DNA from: Herpetosiphon geysericola
GTDB lineage: Bacteria; Chloroflexota; Chloroflexia; Chloroflexales; Herpetosiphonaceae
Length of the DNA: 64,000 nt
NCBI RefSeq assembly: GCF_001306135.1
Contig: NZ_LGKP01000006.1
Span: forward strand, 80,663 to 144,662
Direction of reading: 5' to 3'
In this document: one piece after another, positions 45,801 through 54,815 of the stretch
Position numbering within the stretch: position 1 is the stretch's first letter
How the letters are laid out: each line of letters begins with the position of its first letter
Made by a program: the position numbers and the translations under genes
Notes under the pieces: generated by a model
The model's database searches: none
The model's input: the letters and a program-made list of their open reading frames with translations, nothing else
What the model was told of the DNA's origin: nothing

Positions 45801-46274
45801 ATGTTAACTGCTACCGAACGCGATGCACTTGTAGCAACGATTTTGCATTTGCCAGCCCAGTTGCATGCGTTGGTCGATCCATTAAATCTTGAGCAATTGA
45901 ACACGCCCTATTTGGCGAACGAATGGACAGTTGCCCAAAACATTCATCATCTTGCTGATGGTCAGATGAATCTGTTTATTCGTATGAAATTGATCCTCTT
46001 GGAAGAGCATCCAACCCTCAAACCATTCGATCAAGATACCTGGGTGACGACTGCCGATAGTATTGGCGCAATCGAAACATCATTGACGATTCTGCAAGGT
46101 TTGCAAGAACGGGCGGCAACCTTGGTCAACTCGCTTGATCTGGCGAGTTTTGAACGGACTGCATGGCATCCTGAAAATGGCGAAGTAACGCTTGAGCAGA
46201 TTGCGCGCTACTATGCCCGCCATGGTGAGTTGCACCTTGAGCAAATGAGCCAAACCCTAGCAGCAGCGAACTGA
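45801..46274 (+). CDS. DinB/YfiT-like putative metal-dependent enzyme
   Basis: Four-helix-bundle protein of 157 residues. Putative metal ligands are His in NIHHLADGQ near residue 50 and HGELHLEQ near residue 144. Family members include thiol S-transferases (bacillithiol- or mycothiol-dependent) and unassigned hydrolase-like proteins. It begins 7 bp after the flippase-like gene. Its stop codon TGA is the first word of a heptad repeat tract. Confidence 0.8.
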   Translation: MLTATERDALVATILHLPAQLHALVDPLNLEQLNTPYLANEWTVAQNIHHLADGQMNLFIRMKLILLEEHPTLKPFDQDTWVTTADSIGAIETSLTILQGLQERAATLVNSLDLASFERTAWHPENGEVTLEQIARYYARHGELHLEQMSQTLAAAN

Positions 46275-46480
46275 AGGATGAATTATGAATTATGAGGGAT
46301 GAAGGATGAATTTTGAACGCAGAGGCGCAGAGGGATGAAGGATGAAGGCTATGGACTTTTGGCTATCGGAACATCATTCGTGGAATTCGTGGCTAAAAAC
46401 AACCTTCGCGATTTTCGCGATCTTCGCGGTTCCGTGCTTCGTGGCCCTTCGTGACCTTCGTGGATCAATGTTCTATGCTC
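46273..46480. repeat. spacer filled with 7-bp and 9-bp periodic repeats
   Basis: 46273-46320 is a run of heptads (GAAGGAT, GAATTAT twice, GAGGGAT, GAAGGAT, GAATTTT). Two more GATGAAG-type words follow. From about 46376 to 46470 the period changes to 9 (TTCGTGGAA; TTCGCGATT, TTCGCGATC, TTCGCGGTT; then CTTCGTGGC, CTTCGTGAC, CTTCGTGGA). There is no ORF of note. Confidence 0.75.
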
Positions 46481-46487
46481 TTAACTT

Positions 46488-47642
46488 ATGCACATAGCAA
46501 TTGATTACAATGCAGCAGTGCGCCAGGGCGGTGGAATTGGCCGCTTTGTGCGCGAAATAACCCAAGTTGCCGCGCAGGCAGCGCCCCAACATCGCTTTTC
46601 ATTGTGGTATGCAGCGCGTGGGCTTGACCCAAATAGTGCTCAGATGCAGGCCTTGCATGAGCTTCAACGGCGTTTGCCCAATATCAAGCCGCGGCCAATT
46701 CCCATCACCGAGCGCTTGTTGACGATTCTCTGGCAGCGTCTGCAGTTGCCCTTGGCGGTTGAACAAATTGTTGGCGCGGTTGATGTGGTGCATGGCACCG
46801 ATTTTGTGTTGCCGCCAACCAAGGCCAAAACTCTGCTCTCGATTCACGATTTTGCCTATATCATCCACCCTGAAACTGCGCCGCCAGAATTGCGCCGCTA
46901 TTTGGGTGGGGTTGTGCCGCGCAATATTCGCCGCGCCGACCATATTCACGTTAATTCGCGGGCAACCAAGGCCGATATGGAGCGCTTGTTGGGCACTGCG
47001 CCAGATAAATCAACGATTGTTTATTCGGGTAGTGGCAGTGATTTTTACCCTCGGCCTGAAGCAGAAATTGCTGAAATGCGCCAGCGGCTTGGCTTGCCAG
47101 AGCGTTATCTCTTAAATGTAGGCACCGTGCAACCACGCAAAAACGTCGAGCGCTTGATCGAAGCCTTTGGCAAATTGCCCGCCGAATTGCGCAGCCAGCC
47201 CTTGGTGATTGGCGGCAAACGTGGTTGGTTGGCCGAGCCAATTTATGCGGCGGTGCAACGCTATGGCCTAGCCCAATCAGTTATCTTTTTGGATTTTGTC
47301 AGCGACAGCGATTTGCCCAAGCTCTACAGTGGCGCAACAGCGATGGTCTATCCTTCGCTCTATGAGGGCTTTGGCGTGCCAATCGTCGAGGCCCAAGCCT
47401 GTGGAACGCCAGTGATTACCTCGACCATCTCAAGCTTGCCCGAAATTGCTGGCAACGCGGCTTTGCTGGTCGATCCTCACGATACAGCGGCAATTACGGC
47501 GGCCTTGCACAAGGTCTTAACCGAGCCAGAATTTTGCCAAACATTGGCCGAAGCTGGGCCACGCCAAGCAGCTAAATTTACCTGGGAAGGCACTGGTTTG
47601 GGGATTTTGGGCTTGTACGAATTACTTGGGCAACAATGCTAA
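46488..47642 (+). CDS. glycosyltransferase family 4
   Basis: GT-B fold glycosyltransferase of 384 residues. The N-terminal domain begins MHIAIDYNAAVRQGGGIGRF. The C-terminal nucleotide-sugar domain shows NVGTVQPRKNVERLIEAF, VIGGKRGWL, and the EX7E-type motif YPSLYEGFGVPIVEAQACG. It is retaining by family; donor and acceptor are unknown. It probably acts with the upstream polysaccharide genes. No ribosome site is visible at the ATG, and the nonamer repeats lie directly upstream. Confidence 0.9.
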   Translation: MHIAIDYNAAVRQGGGIGRFVREITQVAAQAAPQHRFSLWYAARGLDPNSAQMQALHELQRRLPNIKPRPIPITERLLTILWQRLQLPLAVEQIVGAVDVVHGTDFVLPPTKAKTLLSIHDFAYIIHPETAPPELRRYLGGVVPRNIRRADHIHVNSRATKADMERLLGTAPDKSTIVYSGSGSDFYPRPEAEIAEMRQRLGLPERYLLNVGTVQPRKNVERLIEAFGKLPAELRSQPLVIGGKRGWLAEPIYAAVQRYGLAQSVIFLDFVSDSDLPKLYSGATAMVYPSLYEGFGVPIVEAQACGTPVITSTISSLPEIAGNAALLVDPHDTAAITAALHKVLTEPEFCQTLAEAGPRQAAKFTWEGTGLGILGLYELLGQQC

Positions 47643-47690
47643 AATTCAAACGCCCCTTGCTCGCCATTGAACTCGGGGCGTCATTACTGT

Positions 47691-48764
47691 CTAGCCCAAG
47701 CGCTCCAACACGGCAGCTCCAACCTCTTTGGTCGAGCGAGCTTGGCCAGCAGGAGCCAAATCGCCAGTCAAAATGCCTGCATCAATCGTCGCGTAAACAG
47801 CTTTTTCAACTGCCTCAGCCTCTGCATTCAATCCCAAGGAATAGCGCAATAGCAAAGCTACGCTCAAAATTGTTGCCAATGGATTAGCCACGCCCTTGCC
47901 TGCAATATCGGGAGCGCTGCCGTGAATTGGCTCGTACAAACCAGCTTTGCCCTTTCCCAGCGAAGCAGATGGCAACAAGCCCAACGAGCCTGCCAACATC
48001 GAGGCCTCATCGGTCAGAATATCGCCGAACATATTTTCAGTCACAATCACATCGAAATCGGCAGGGCGGCGCAATAAGTGCATCGCGCAAGCATCAACCA
48101 AAATATGCTCAAGCTGAATGTCGGGGAATTCTTCGGCCACCACGCGGCTCGCCACCCGCCGCCACAAGCGCGAAGTTTCGAGCACGTTGGCTTTATCGAC
48201 CGAGGTCACTTTGCCGCGCCGACCACGGGCCAATTCGCAAGCCCGTCGCACCACGCGCTCAATTTCGCTGGTGGTGTAGACACAGGTGTCGACTGCTTGC
48301 TCTTCGTCGGGGCGAATATAGAAGCTGGTTTTTTCGCCAAAGTAAATCCCGCCAGTTAATTCGCGCACCACCAGCATATCGACACCTTCGACCAAATCAG
48401 GGCGCAACGGCGAGCGACTGGCCAAGGCTGGCGTGACCGCGACAGGCCGTAAATTGGCGTACAAGCCCAAGGTTTTGCGAATGCCCAATAAGCCTTGCTC
48501 TGGCCGAACTTTGGCCTTGGGATCATCCCATTTTGGGCCGCCAACCGCGCCCAGCAGCACCGCATCGGCGGCTTGGCAGATTTCGACGGTGGCTTCTGGC
48601 AAGGCTGTGCCGTGGGCATCGATCGCGCAGCCACCGATCAAGCCTTCGCTGAAACTAAAACTATGACCATAGCGCTCGGCTACAGCTTTGAGCACCTCGA
48701 CCCCTTCGGCAACGACTTCGGGGCCGATGCCATCACCAGGTAATAAGGCAATTGTTGCTTGCAT
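47691..48764 (-). CDS. leuB: 3-isopropylmalate dehydrogenase
   Basis: Third committed step of leucine synthesis, NAD-dependent oxidative decarboxylation. It has 357 residues. It starts [17 protein letters not shown] and has [13 protein letters not shown], the substrate arginines in [21 protein letters not shown], and the metal-binding [29 protein letters not shown] precedes ATG 48764. It is the last gene of the branched-chain cluster. With LeuCD it would also process citramalate-derived methylmalate toward isoleucine. Confidence 0.97.
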   Translation of the reverse strand: MQATIALLPGDGIGPEVVAEGVEVLKAVAERYGHSFSFSEGLIGGCAIDAHGTALPEATVEICQAADAVLLGAVGGPKWDDPKAKVRPEQGLLGIRKTLGLYANLRPVAVTPALASRSPLRPDLVEGVDMLVVRELTGGIYFGEKTSFYIRPDEEQAVDTCVYTTSEIERVVRRACELARGRRGKVTSVDKANVLETSRLWRRVASRVVAEEFPDIQLEHILVDACAMHLLRRPADFDVIVTENMFGDILTDEASMLAGSLGLLPSASLGKGKAGLYEPIHGSAPDIAGKGVANPLATILSVALLLRYSLGLNAEAEAVEKAVYATIDAGILTGDLAPAGQARSTKEVGAAVLERLG

Positions 48765-48854
48765 CAAAACACTCCTTGCTAATTTAACCAACAAGCGGTG
48801 GAGTAATTCCCCACCATTCACCATTTAGAGCCGTAGAGTACCGCAAATATAACA

Positions 48855-48935
48855 GAATCAGGGAATCTTCTAGCGATTCCCTGATTCCACAATTTGTTAA
48901 CACTATCTTCGCGTTCTTTGCGTTCTTCGTGGTTT
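48855..48935. repeat. intercistronic hairpin and nonamer repeat between leuD and leuB
   Basis: GAATCAGGGAATC (48855-48867) pairs perfectly with GATTCCCTGATTC (48875-48887). A TTCGCGTTC / TTTGCGTTC / TTCGTGGTTTC nonamer tract (48907-48935) ends about 10 bp from the leuD stop. Confidence 0.65.
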
Positions 48936-48945
48936 CAATAAATTG

Positions 48946-49536
48946 TTAAGCTCCAACCGTATTGACGCGGGCAGGATGATTGGCTTCGTAGGCTTGGATT
49001 GCAGCTTCTTGAGCTTGAATATAGCCTAATTGATCGACTCCATGCAATAAGCAATGCTTGGAGAAGGCATCAATTGGAAAACTGATGGTTTCGCCAGCCA
49101 CATGCACTTGTTGGTTCTCAAGGTCAACGCTGACATCGATAGTTTGATTGGCTAAGCATTGCTCGGTCAAGCGCGCCAAGGTTGCGGCATCGACCACGAT
49201 TGGCAACAAGCCGTTTTTCAAGGCATTGCCTTTGAAAATATCAGCAAAATAGGTGCTGATGACTGCTTGGAAGCCAAAACCTTGCAAGGCCCATGGCGCA
49301 TGCTCGCGCGAGGAGCCACAGCCAAAGTTATGGCCTGCAATCAGCACGCCAGCACCTTGAGCGTAAGCTTGGTTCAACACGAAATCTGGTTCGCCGCGCC
49401 AGTCGGTAAATAGCGCTTCGCCCAAGCCATTTTTATCGGTAACTTTCAAATAGCGCGCCGGAATGATCTGGTCGGTGTCGATATTTTCAATTGGCAAGGC
49501 CACTGCTTTGGCCTGAAATGTATTAATTGGCTGCAT
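48946..49536 (-). CDS. leuD: 3-isopropylmalate dehydratase small subunit
   Basis: Swivelling domain of isopropylmalate isomerase. It has 196 residues. It has [15 protein letters not shown] near residue 18 and [18 protein letters not shown] near residue 70, both hallmarks. It partners with LeuC, encoded upstream. The ATG at 49536 has GGGGT five bases before; the longer frame to 49566 runs into the repeat tract. Confidence 0.96.
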   Translation of the reverse strand: MQPINTFQAKAVALPIENIDTDQIIPARYLKVTDKNGLGEALFTDWRGEPDFVLNQAYAQGAGVLIAGHNFGCGSSREHAPWALQGFGFQAVISTYFADIFKGNALKNGLLPIVVDAATLARLTEQCLANQTIDVSVDLENQQVHVAGETISFPIDAFSKHCLLHGVDQLGYIQAQEAAIQAYEANHPARVNTVGA

Positions 49537-49551
49537 GTTAACCCCAGCAAT

Positions 49552-49690
49552 AAAATCAAAAGTCAAAGTTCAAAAGTCAAAATGAACGGTAATTAAGTCA
49601 GAAATCAAAATTCAAAAAGCAAAATGAATGGGATCGAAGGCGAAAACCAATGCTATAGGTTATTTTGATTTTTGCCTTCTGCCTTTTGAC
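49552..49690. repeat. inverted-arm heptad repeat between leuC and leuD
   Basis: The left arm is AAAATCA, AAAGTCA, AAGTTCA, AAAGTCA (49552-49579), then a related run at 49597-49622. The right arm, in inverse orientation, is TTTTGAT, TTTTGCC, TTCTGCC, TTTTGAC (49663-49690). The right arm ends at the leuC stop codon (49692-49694). There is no ORF inside. Confidence 0.75.
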
Positions 49691-49691
49691 T

Positions 49692-51107
49692 TTACAAAAT
49701 TTCTCGCACGTCGACGATATGGCCATTGATGGCGGTGGCGGCGGCGGTCAATGGACTGGCGAGGAAGGTGCGACCGCCCTTGCCTTGGCGGCCTTCAAAG
49801 TTGCGATTGCTGGTGCTGACCGCATATTGGCCAGGTTGGAGTTGATCGCCGTTCATGGCAATACACATCGAGCAGCCAGCTTCGCGCCATTCAGCGCCTG
49901 CCGCGCGGAAAATTTGGTCTAAGCCTTCTGCTTCTGCTTGACGCTTGACTTGTTGCGAGCCGGGCACGACCAACATGCGCAAGCCATCGGCAACTTTTTT
50001 GCCATCCAACAATTTAGCGGCTGCCCGTAAATCAGATATCCGCGAGTTAGTGCAGGAACCAAGGAATACCACATCAACTTTTTGGCCAATCAGCGGTTGG
50101 TTTGGTTGCAAGCCCATGTAGTTCAAGGCTTTGTCCAAGGCCATGCGTTGGCTATCATCAGCCAAATCGCTGGGGGCTGGCACGTTGCCTGTCACCGGAA
50201 TACCCATACCCGGGTTGGTGCCGTAGGTAATCATTGGAGCCAATTCGTCTGCATTCAACACGACTTGGAGATCATAAGTTGCGCCTTCATCGCTGGGCAA
50301 CGTGCGCCAGTATGCAACCGCAGCATCCCATGCTTCGCCCTTGGGCGTATGCGGGCGATCTTTCAGCCACGCAAAGGTGGTTTCGTCGGGCGCAATCAAT
50401 CCAGCCCGTGCGCCGCCCTCAATCGACATATTGCAGATGGTCATGCGTTCTTCCATCGAGAGGGCGCGAATCGCCGAGCCAGTGTATTCGAGCACATAGC
50501 CCGTGCCGCCGCCTACGCCAATTTTGGCAATAATCGCCAAGATAATGTCTTTGGCGGTTACGCCCGGGCGCAGTGTGCCATCAATGCGAATTTCGGCGGT
50601 TTGCGGTTTTTGCTGCAACAAACATTGGGTTGCCAAGACGTGGCCAACTTCGCTGGTGCCAATTCCAAAAGCCAATGCGCCAAATGCGCCGTGGGTGCTG
50701 GTATGCGAATCGCCACAGACAATCGTCATGCCTGGTTGAGTATAGCCTTGCTCTGGCCCGATCACGTGGACGATGCCTTGGTTTTCGGTGCCCAAGTTGT
50801 ACAGTGGAATACCAAAATCGCTACAATTTTGAATCAACTGATTCAATTGTTTGCGGGCAATTTCGTCGGTTACGGGAATAATCCCATCAGCGCCGCGTGG
50901 TGTGGTTGGCGTGCTATGGTCCATCGTGGCGAGGGTTTGATCTGGGCGGCGCACGGTCAAGCCGCGTTCACGCAACATCGTAAAGGCTTGCGGCGAAGTA
51001 ACTTCATGCACCAAGTGCAAATCGATATATAAGGTTGCTGGCGATTCAGCGTCAGCAGCTTGAACAACATGGGCATCCCAGATTTTTTCAAATAATGTCT
51101 TGGCCAT
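49692..51107 (-). CDS. leuC: 3-isopropylmalate dehydratase large subunit
   Basis: Aconitase-superfamily subunit of 471 residues. It has the substrate-site [23 protein letters not shown] and three 4Fe-4S cysteines (C in [10 protein letters not shown], and C-x2-C in [12 protein letters not shown]). GGAGAACC precedes the ATG. Functions with LeuD, and probably also on citramalate from CimA. Confidence 0.97.
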   Translation of the reverse strand: MAKTLFEKIWDAHVVQAADAESPATLYIDLHLVHEVTSPQAFTMLRERGLTVRRPDQTLATMDHSTPTTPRGADGIIPVTDEIARKQLNQLIQNCSDFGIPLYNLGTENQGIVHVIGPEQGYTQPGMTIVCGDSHTSTHGAFGALAFGIGTSEVGHVLATQCLLQQKPQTAEIRIDGTLRPGVTAKDIILAIIAKIGVGGGTGYVLEYTGSAIRALSMEERMTICNMSIEGGARAGLIAPDETTFAWLKDRPHTPKGEAWDAAVAYWRTLPSDEGATYDLQVVLNADELAPMITYGTNPGMGIPVTGNVPAPSDLADDSQRMALDKALNYMGLQPNQPLIGQKVDVVFLGSCTNSRISDLRAAAKLLDGKKVADGLRMLVVPGSQQVKRQAEAEGLDQIFRAAGAEWREAGCSMCIAMNGDQLQPGQYAVSTSNRNFEGRQGKGGRTFLASPLTAAATAINGHIVDVREIL

Positions 51108-51128
51108 TATGGTTCTCCAATTGTATAG

Positions 51129-51336
51129 TTAGGGGTCGGGTGTCAGGGGCTGGGGAGCATTTCCCCGTTTTGCCGCTAACCCCAAATCTCTAGCATAGAA
51201 CTAACGAATGAAACCGCGAAGAACACGAAGATCATTAAGGGTTCTGATTCCAAGCATTTGCATTTCTCATCCTTCATTGCTCTGCGCCTCTGCGTTAAAA
51301 CCTAGCTGACTTCGTGCTCTTCGTGCTCTTCGTGGA
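51129..51336. repeat. spacer with GGGG heptads and an inverted-arm nonamer element
   Basis: 51129-51156 is TTAGGGG, TCGGGTG, TCAGGGG, CTGGGGA (period 7). 51210-51232 starts GAAACCGCGAAGAACACGAAG. 51310-51336 is CTTCGTGCT, CTTCGTGCT, CTTCGTGGA. The last two are arms of opposite sense. The right arm ends four bases before the GNAT stop. Confidence 0.75.
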
Positions 51337-51339
51337 TAA

Positions 51340-51744
51340 TTAACTCGTGCGTTTGATTTGCCAGCCGTTTTTGATCGATTCGAAGCCGACTTTGGCGTAA
51401 TAATCGGCGGCGGCGGGCGCTGCTAAGAGCACTAAGGAACATTGATCGCCAAGTTTTTCGCGCGTAGCCTCAATTAACTGACGACCAAGGCCTTGTTTTT
51501 GGTAGCTTTGGTCAACCGCCAAATCGGAAAGATAGGCTGCATAGCACCAATCGGTAATTGTGCGCGCTACGCCGATCAGCTTTTCGCCATCCCACGCCGT
51601 AACGATCAAATCAGCATTGTCGATCATCGCCTGCATTCGAGCCAAATCGTCGACCGGACGGCGTTCGCCAAGGGTTGAGGCATTTAGCACCACCACAAAT
51701 TGCTCGGCGCTAATTACTGTGTCGCTGCTATAACGAATGCTCAT
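51340..51744 (-). CDS. GNAT-family N-acetyltransferase
   Basis: Protein of 134 residues with the acetyl-CoA loop YQKQGLGRQLIEATRE (Q/RxxGxG/A) near residue 84 and the C-terminal YAKVGFESIKNGW typical of the family. The substrate is unknown. The ATG at 51744 overlaps the ilvE stop (ATGA), so it is translationally coupled to branched-chain aminotransferase; a metabolic link is possible but unproven. Confidence 0.9.
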   Translation of the reverse strand: MSIRYSSDTVISAEQFVVVLNASTLGERRPVDDLARMQAMIDNADLIVTAWDGEKLIGVARTITDWCYAAYLSDLAVDQSYQKQGLGRQLIEATREKLGDQCSLVLLAAPAAADYYAKVGFESIKNGWQIKRTS

Positions 51745-52664
51745 CGCAGATACTCCAACCAGTTCCATTTATCTGCGGTTTTGCCGTTGAACAAGCCGAA
51801 GAAGGCCTCTTGCAATACGGTGGTGATTGGCCCAAGCTTGCCTTCACCAACTTGTATGCCATCGACCGAGCGAATTGGCGAGACTTCGGCAGCTGTACCA
51901 GTGAAAAACATTTCATCAGCAAGATAGAGAATTTCGCGCGGCAAGGCTTGTTCGCGCACTTCGTAGCCAAATTCTTTAGCTAAGGTCAGCACGCTATCGC
52001 GAGTGATCCCCGGCAGAATTGCCGCCGTGACTGGGGTGGTATAAATCACGTTATCGCGAATGATGAACAGATTTTCGCCGCTGCCTTCGCTCAACACGCC
52101 ATTGACATCGAGTGCGATGCCTTCGGCGTAGCCGTTGAGCGCTGCTTCCATCACGATTAATTGCGAGGAAAGATAGTTGCCGCCAGCCTTGGCCATAGTT
52201 GGAATCGTATTTGGGGCGGTGCGATTCCACGACGAAACGCACACATCAACGCCCAATTCCAGCGCTTCGGGGCCAAGATAAGCTCCCCATTCCAAGGCTG
52301 CAATCATCACATCAACGGGCGCGGCTAGCGGGTTTACACCCAGCACGCCATAACCACGCCAAGCCAAGGGCCGCAGATAGGCCGAATCTAAGCCATTTTC
52401 GCGTACCGCAGCATGACAGGCATCAGCCAATTGCGCTTGATCAAAAGGAATCGGCATGCGATAGATTTTGGCCGAATCGTACAAACGGCGCAGGTGCGGC
52501 TGCAAACGGAAAAAAGCTGGGCCGTTGGGTGTGTTGTAGGCCCGAATGCCTTCAAAAACTGATGAACCATAGTGCAAGGCGTGGCTCATCACATGCACGG
52601 TGGCCTTTTCCCATTCCACCAATTCGCCGTTCATCCAAATGTACTTGGTCGGTTTGATTGACAT
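51741..52664 (-). CDS. ilvE: branched-chain amino acid aminotransferase
   Basis: PLP enzyme, fold type IV, final step of Ile, Leu and Val synthesis. It has 307 residues. The PLP lysine is in TMAKAGGNYLSSQ near residue 157. GVLSEGSGENLFII near 192 and the TGTAAEVSPIRSVDG motif near 260 complete the site. It starts MSIKPTKYIWMNGELVEW. It lies downstream of cimA by about 20 bp. Confidence 0.96.
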   Translation of the reverse strand: MSIKPTKYIWMNGELVEWEKATVHVMSHALHYGSSVFEGIRAYNTPNGPAFFRLQPHLRRLYDSAKIYRMPIPFDQAQLADACHAAVRENGLDSAYLRPLAWRGYGVLGVNPLAAPVDVMIAALEWGAYLGPEALELGVDVCVSSWNRTAPNTIPTMAKAGGNYLSSQLIVMEAALNGYAEGIALDVNGVLSEGSGENLFIIRDNVIYTTPVTAAILPGITRDSVLTLAKEFGYEVREQALPREILYLADEMFFTGTAAEVSPIRSVDGIQVGEGKLGPITTVLQEAFFGLFNGKTADKWNWLEYLR

Positions 52665-52684
52665 GCAGTGTTCCTTGTCTAGGG

Positions 52685-54280
52685 TTACGCCGCGACGGTT
52701 TCGGCGTGTTTGAGTAGCACTGGTTGGTTGCTTTGGGCTCGAACCAAGGGCAATTCTAACGAATCAACCAAGGCTTGCCAGCTGGCTTCGATAATATTTT
52801 CCGAGCAGCCGACGGTTGTCCAGCGTTCTTCGCCCATCGCGGCCTCGATCAAAACGCGGGTGGTTGCGCCAGTTGCCGATTCCGAATCGAGAATCCGCAC
52901 TTTGTAATCGACGAGATGCACATTGGCCAATTCTGGGTAACGCGCGAGCAACGCTTTGCGCATGGCTTGATCGAGTGCGTTAACTGGGCCATTGCCCGAA
53001 GCCGCTGTATGATAAATTTCCTCACCAATTTGCAGCTTAACTGTCGCCTCGGCCTGCATCTCAACCCCACGCCGTTGCTCAACAATTGTCACAACATCGA
53101 GCAATTTGAAGGGCGCTGTATAATCGGCGGCAGCGCGACGCACCAAAAGTTCAAATGAACCTTCGGCGGCTTCGAACTGAAAGCCTTTACTTTCGAGCAA
53201 TTTTACTCGTTCGAGTACGCTACGTTCGAGGCCTGCGCTCTCCACACCCAATTCTTCGGCGCGCATTTTGATGTTGCCACGGCCTGAAAGCTCGCTGATT
53301 ACTACCCGTTTGCGATTGCCCACTTGAACTGGCTCGATATGTTGGTATGAATGCTCAACTTTCGCCACTGCCGCGACGTGAATCCCGCCTTTGTGGGCGA
53401 ATGCGCTGTTTCCAACGTAGGCGGCGTGTTCGTCGGGGTTCAAGTTGGCAATCTCGCTGACCGTGCGCGAAAGCTCAGTCAAGCGTTGCAGTTGGTCGGG
53501 CAGCACACAGAACATACCCATTTTTACTTGCAAATTGGGAATGATCGAGATTAAGTTGGCGTTACCGCAGCGCTCGCCATAGCCGTTGATCGTGCCCTGA
53601 ACTTGGCGACAACCAGCGACAATCGCCGCCAACGAATTTGCTACTGCCAACTCGCTATCGTTGTGAGTATGAATCCCCAGTTGGGTCTTGATTTTGCCCT
53701 TGACTTGCTGCACCACAGCGCTGATCCAATCGGGCAGCGAGCCGCCGTTGGTATCGCAAAGCACAATCCAATCGGCTCCTGCTTCGGCGGCAGCCTTGAT
53801 TGTGGCTAAAGCATAGTCGTTATCAGCGCGGAAGCCATCGAAAAAGTGCTCGGCATCGTAAATTACTTCTTTGCCGTGGGCTTTCATCAACGCCACGCTA
53901 TCGCGAATCATGGCCAAATTTTCTTCGAGCGTCGTTTCCAGCACCTCAGTCACGTGCAATGTCCACGATTTGCCAACCAAGGTTACCACAGGCGTGTTGG
54001 CATCGAGCAAAGCCTTGAGATTGGCATCGGTTTCTGGTTTGCTATTGGCGCGGCGCGTTGAACCAAAAGCGGCAATTTTGGCGTGCTTCCACTCCATTTT
54101 GGCAGCTTCAGCAAAAAATGCTGCATCCTTGGGGTTCGAGCCAGGCCAACCGCCCTCGATATAGTGCATGCCAAAGCGATCAAGTTCGCGAGCGATTTTC
54201 AATTTATCGGCTAAAGATAACGAAAGCCCTTCGCGTTGAGTGCCGTCCCGCAGCGTTGTATCGTATAGAAATATTTGCAT
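52685..54280 (-). CDS. cimA: (R)-citramalate synthase
   Basis: Condenses pyruvate and acetyl-CoA to citramalate, giving 2-oxobutyrate for isoleucine without threonine deaminase. It has 531 residues. The N-terminal TIM barrel has YDTTLRDGTQREGLSLSLADK and the HTHNDSELAVANS metal motif. YIEGGWPGSNPKD, VTLVGKSWTLHVTEVL and YGERCGNANL are typical of the long bacterial CimA clade, not of LeuA. The C-terminal LeuA-type regulatory domain is present, so isoleucine feedback is expected. AGGAGTG precedes the ATG. Confidence 0.93.
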   Translation of the reverse strand: MQIFLYDTTLRDGTQREGLSLSLADKLKIARELDRFGMHYIEGGWPGSNPKDAAFFAEAAKMEWKHAKIAAFGSTRRANSKPETDANLKALLDANTPVVTLVGKSWTLHVTEVLETTLEENLAMIRDSVALMKAHGKEVIYDAEHFFDGFRADNDYALATIKAAAEAGADWIVLCDTNGGSLPDWISAVVQQVKGKIKTQLGIHTHNDSELAVANSLAAIVAGCRQVQGTINGYGERCGNANLISIIPNLQVKMGMFCVLPDQLQRLTELSRTVSEIANLNPDEHAAYVGNSAFAHKGGIHVAAVAKVEHSYQHIEPVQVGNRKRVVISELSGRGNIKMRAEELGVESAGLERSVLERVKLLESKGFQFEAAEGSFELLVRRAAADYTAPFKLLDVVTIVEQRRGVEMQAEATVKLQIGEEIYHTAASGNGPVNALDQAMRKALLARYPELANVHLVDYKVRILDSESATGATTRVLIEAAMGEERWTTVGCSENIIEASWQALVDSLELPLVRAQSNQPVLLKHAETVAA

Positions 54281-54292
54281 GTGTCACACTCC

Positions 54293-54323
54293 TAGAACAG
54301 AGAGCATAGAACATAGAACATAG
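54293..54323. repeat. left heptad arm (CATAGAA units)
   Basis: CATAGAA at 54305-54311 and 54312-54318, then CATAG, preceded by degenerate copies. It is the reverse complement of the TTCTATG tract at 54783-54810, on the far side of the four-helix-bundle gene. Confidence 0.75.
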
Positions 54324-54403
54324 CGTTAGTTGATGTAATCATCAGCATCAAATATATCGAATTGGGTATCTATTTGATAGATTGCAGCTGATTCATGCAA
54401 ACT

Positions 54404-54775
54404 TTATTGTGATTGTTCAAGTTTGCGCATTTTGCTTGAAAGCATTGCAATAATCTCGTTGCAACGTTTTTGAATCCGCTTTTCTGCATCCTCATCAATG
54501 TAACCAAGCCGAAATAATGTATTAGCCCAATTATCAGTTTCAGCAGCCGAGCCACGCGCAATCGAAAGATGATTCTTATGCGCCCCAAGGCTAAATCGGC
54601 CATGGCCTTCAGCAATATTGGCGCTAATTGATGTAGCAGAACTAACAATCTGGCGCACAATCACTGCATTACTCCACGAGTTTGGTATATTGCTAATCAA
54701 TTGAATCACATCCATAACCAATTCTTGCGATTTATTCCACATAATCAAATTGCGATATGAATATGCTTCACTCAT
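54404..54775 (-). CDS. four-helix bundle protein (S23/IVP-like, TIGR02436 type)
   Basis: Small helical protein of 123 residues. It begins MSEAYSYRNLIMWNKSQELV and has the family block RQIVSSATSISANIAEGHGR and the LSIARGSAAETDNW segment. Members are found as 23S rRNA intervening-sequence proteins and as Avd-like accessory proteins; the role of stand-alone copies is unknown. AGGAG lies six bases before the ATG. It interrupts the amino acid operon between pheA and cimA and is bracketed by inverted heptad arms, with no metabolic link to its neighbours. Confidence 0.88.
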   Translation of the reverse strand: MSEAYSYRNLIMWNKSQELVMDVIQLISNIPNSWSNAVIVRQIVSSATSISANIAEGHGRFSLGAHKNHLSIARGSAAETDNWANTLFRLGYIDEDAEKRIQKRCNEIIAMLSSKMRKLEQSQ

Positions 54776-54782
54776 CACCTGC

Positions 54783-54815
54783 TCCTATGTTCTATGCTCT
54801 ATGTTCTATGTTCTG
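54783..54815. repeat. right heptad arm (TTCTATG units)
   Basis: TCCTATG, TTCTATG, CTCTATG, TTCTATG, TTCTG in exact 7-bp register. The pheA stop codon (TAG on the minus strand, 54806-54808) lies inside the tract, so the repeat defines the end of PheA. Confidence 0.8.

Noticed and set aside
46273..46480. Possible CRISPR array because of regular short repeats
   Set aside because: Units are 7-9 bp and contiguous, with no 25-40 bp repeats, no unique spacers and no cas genes.
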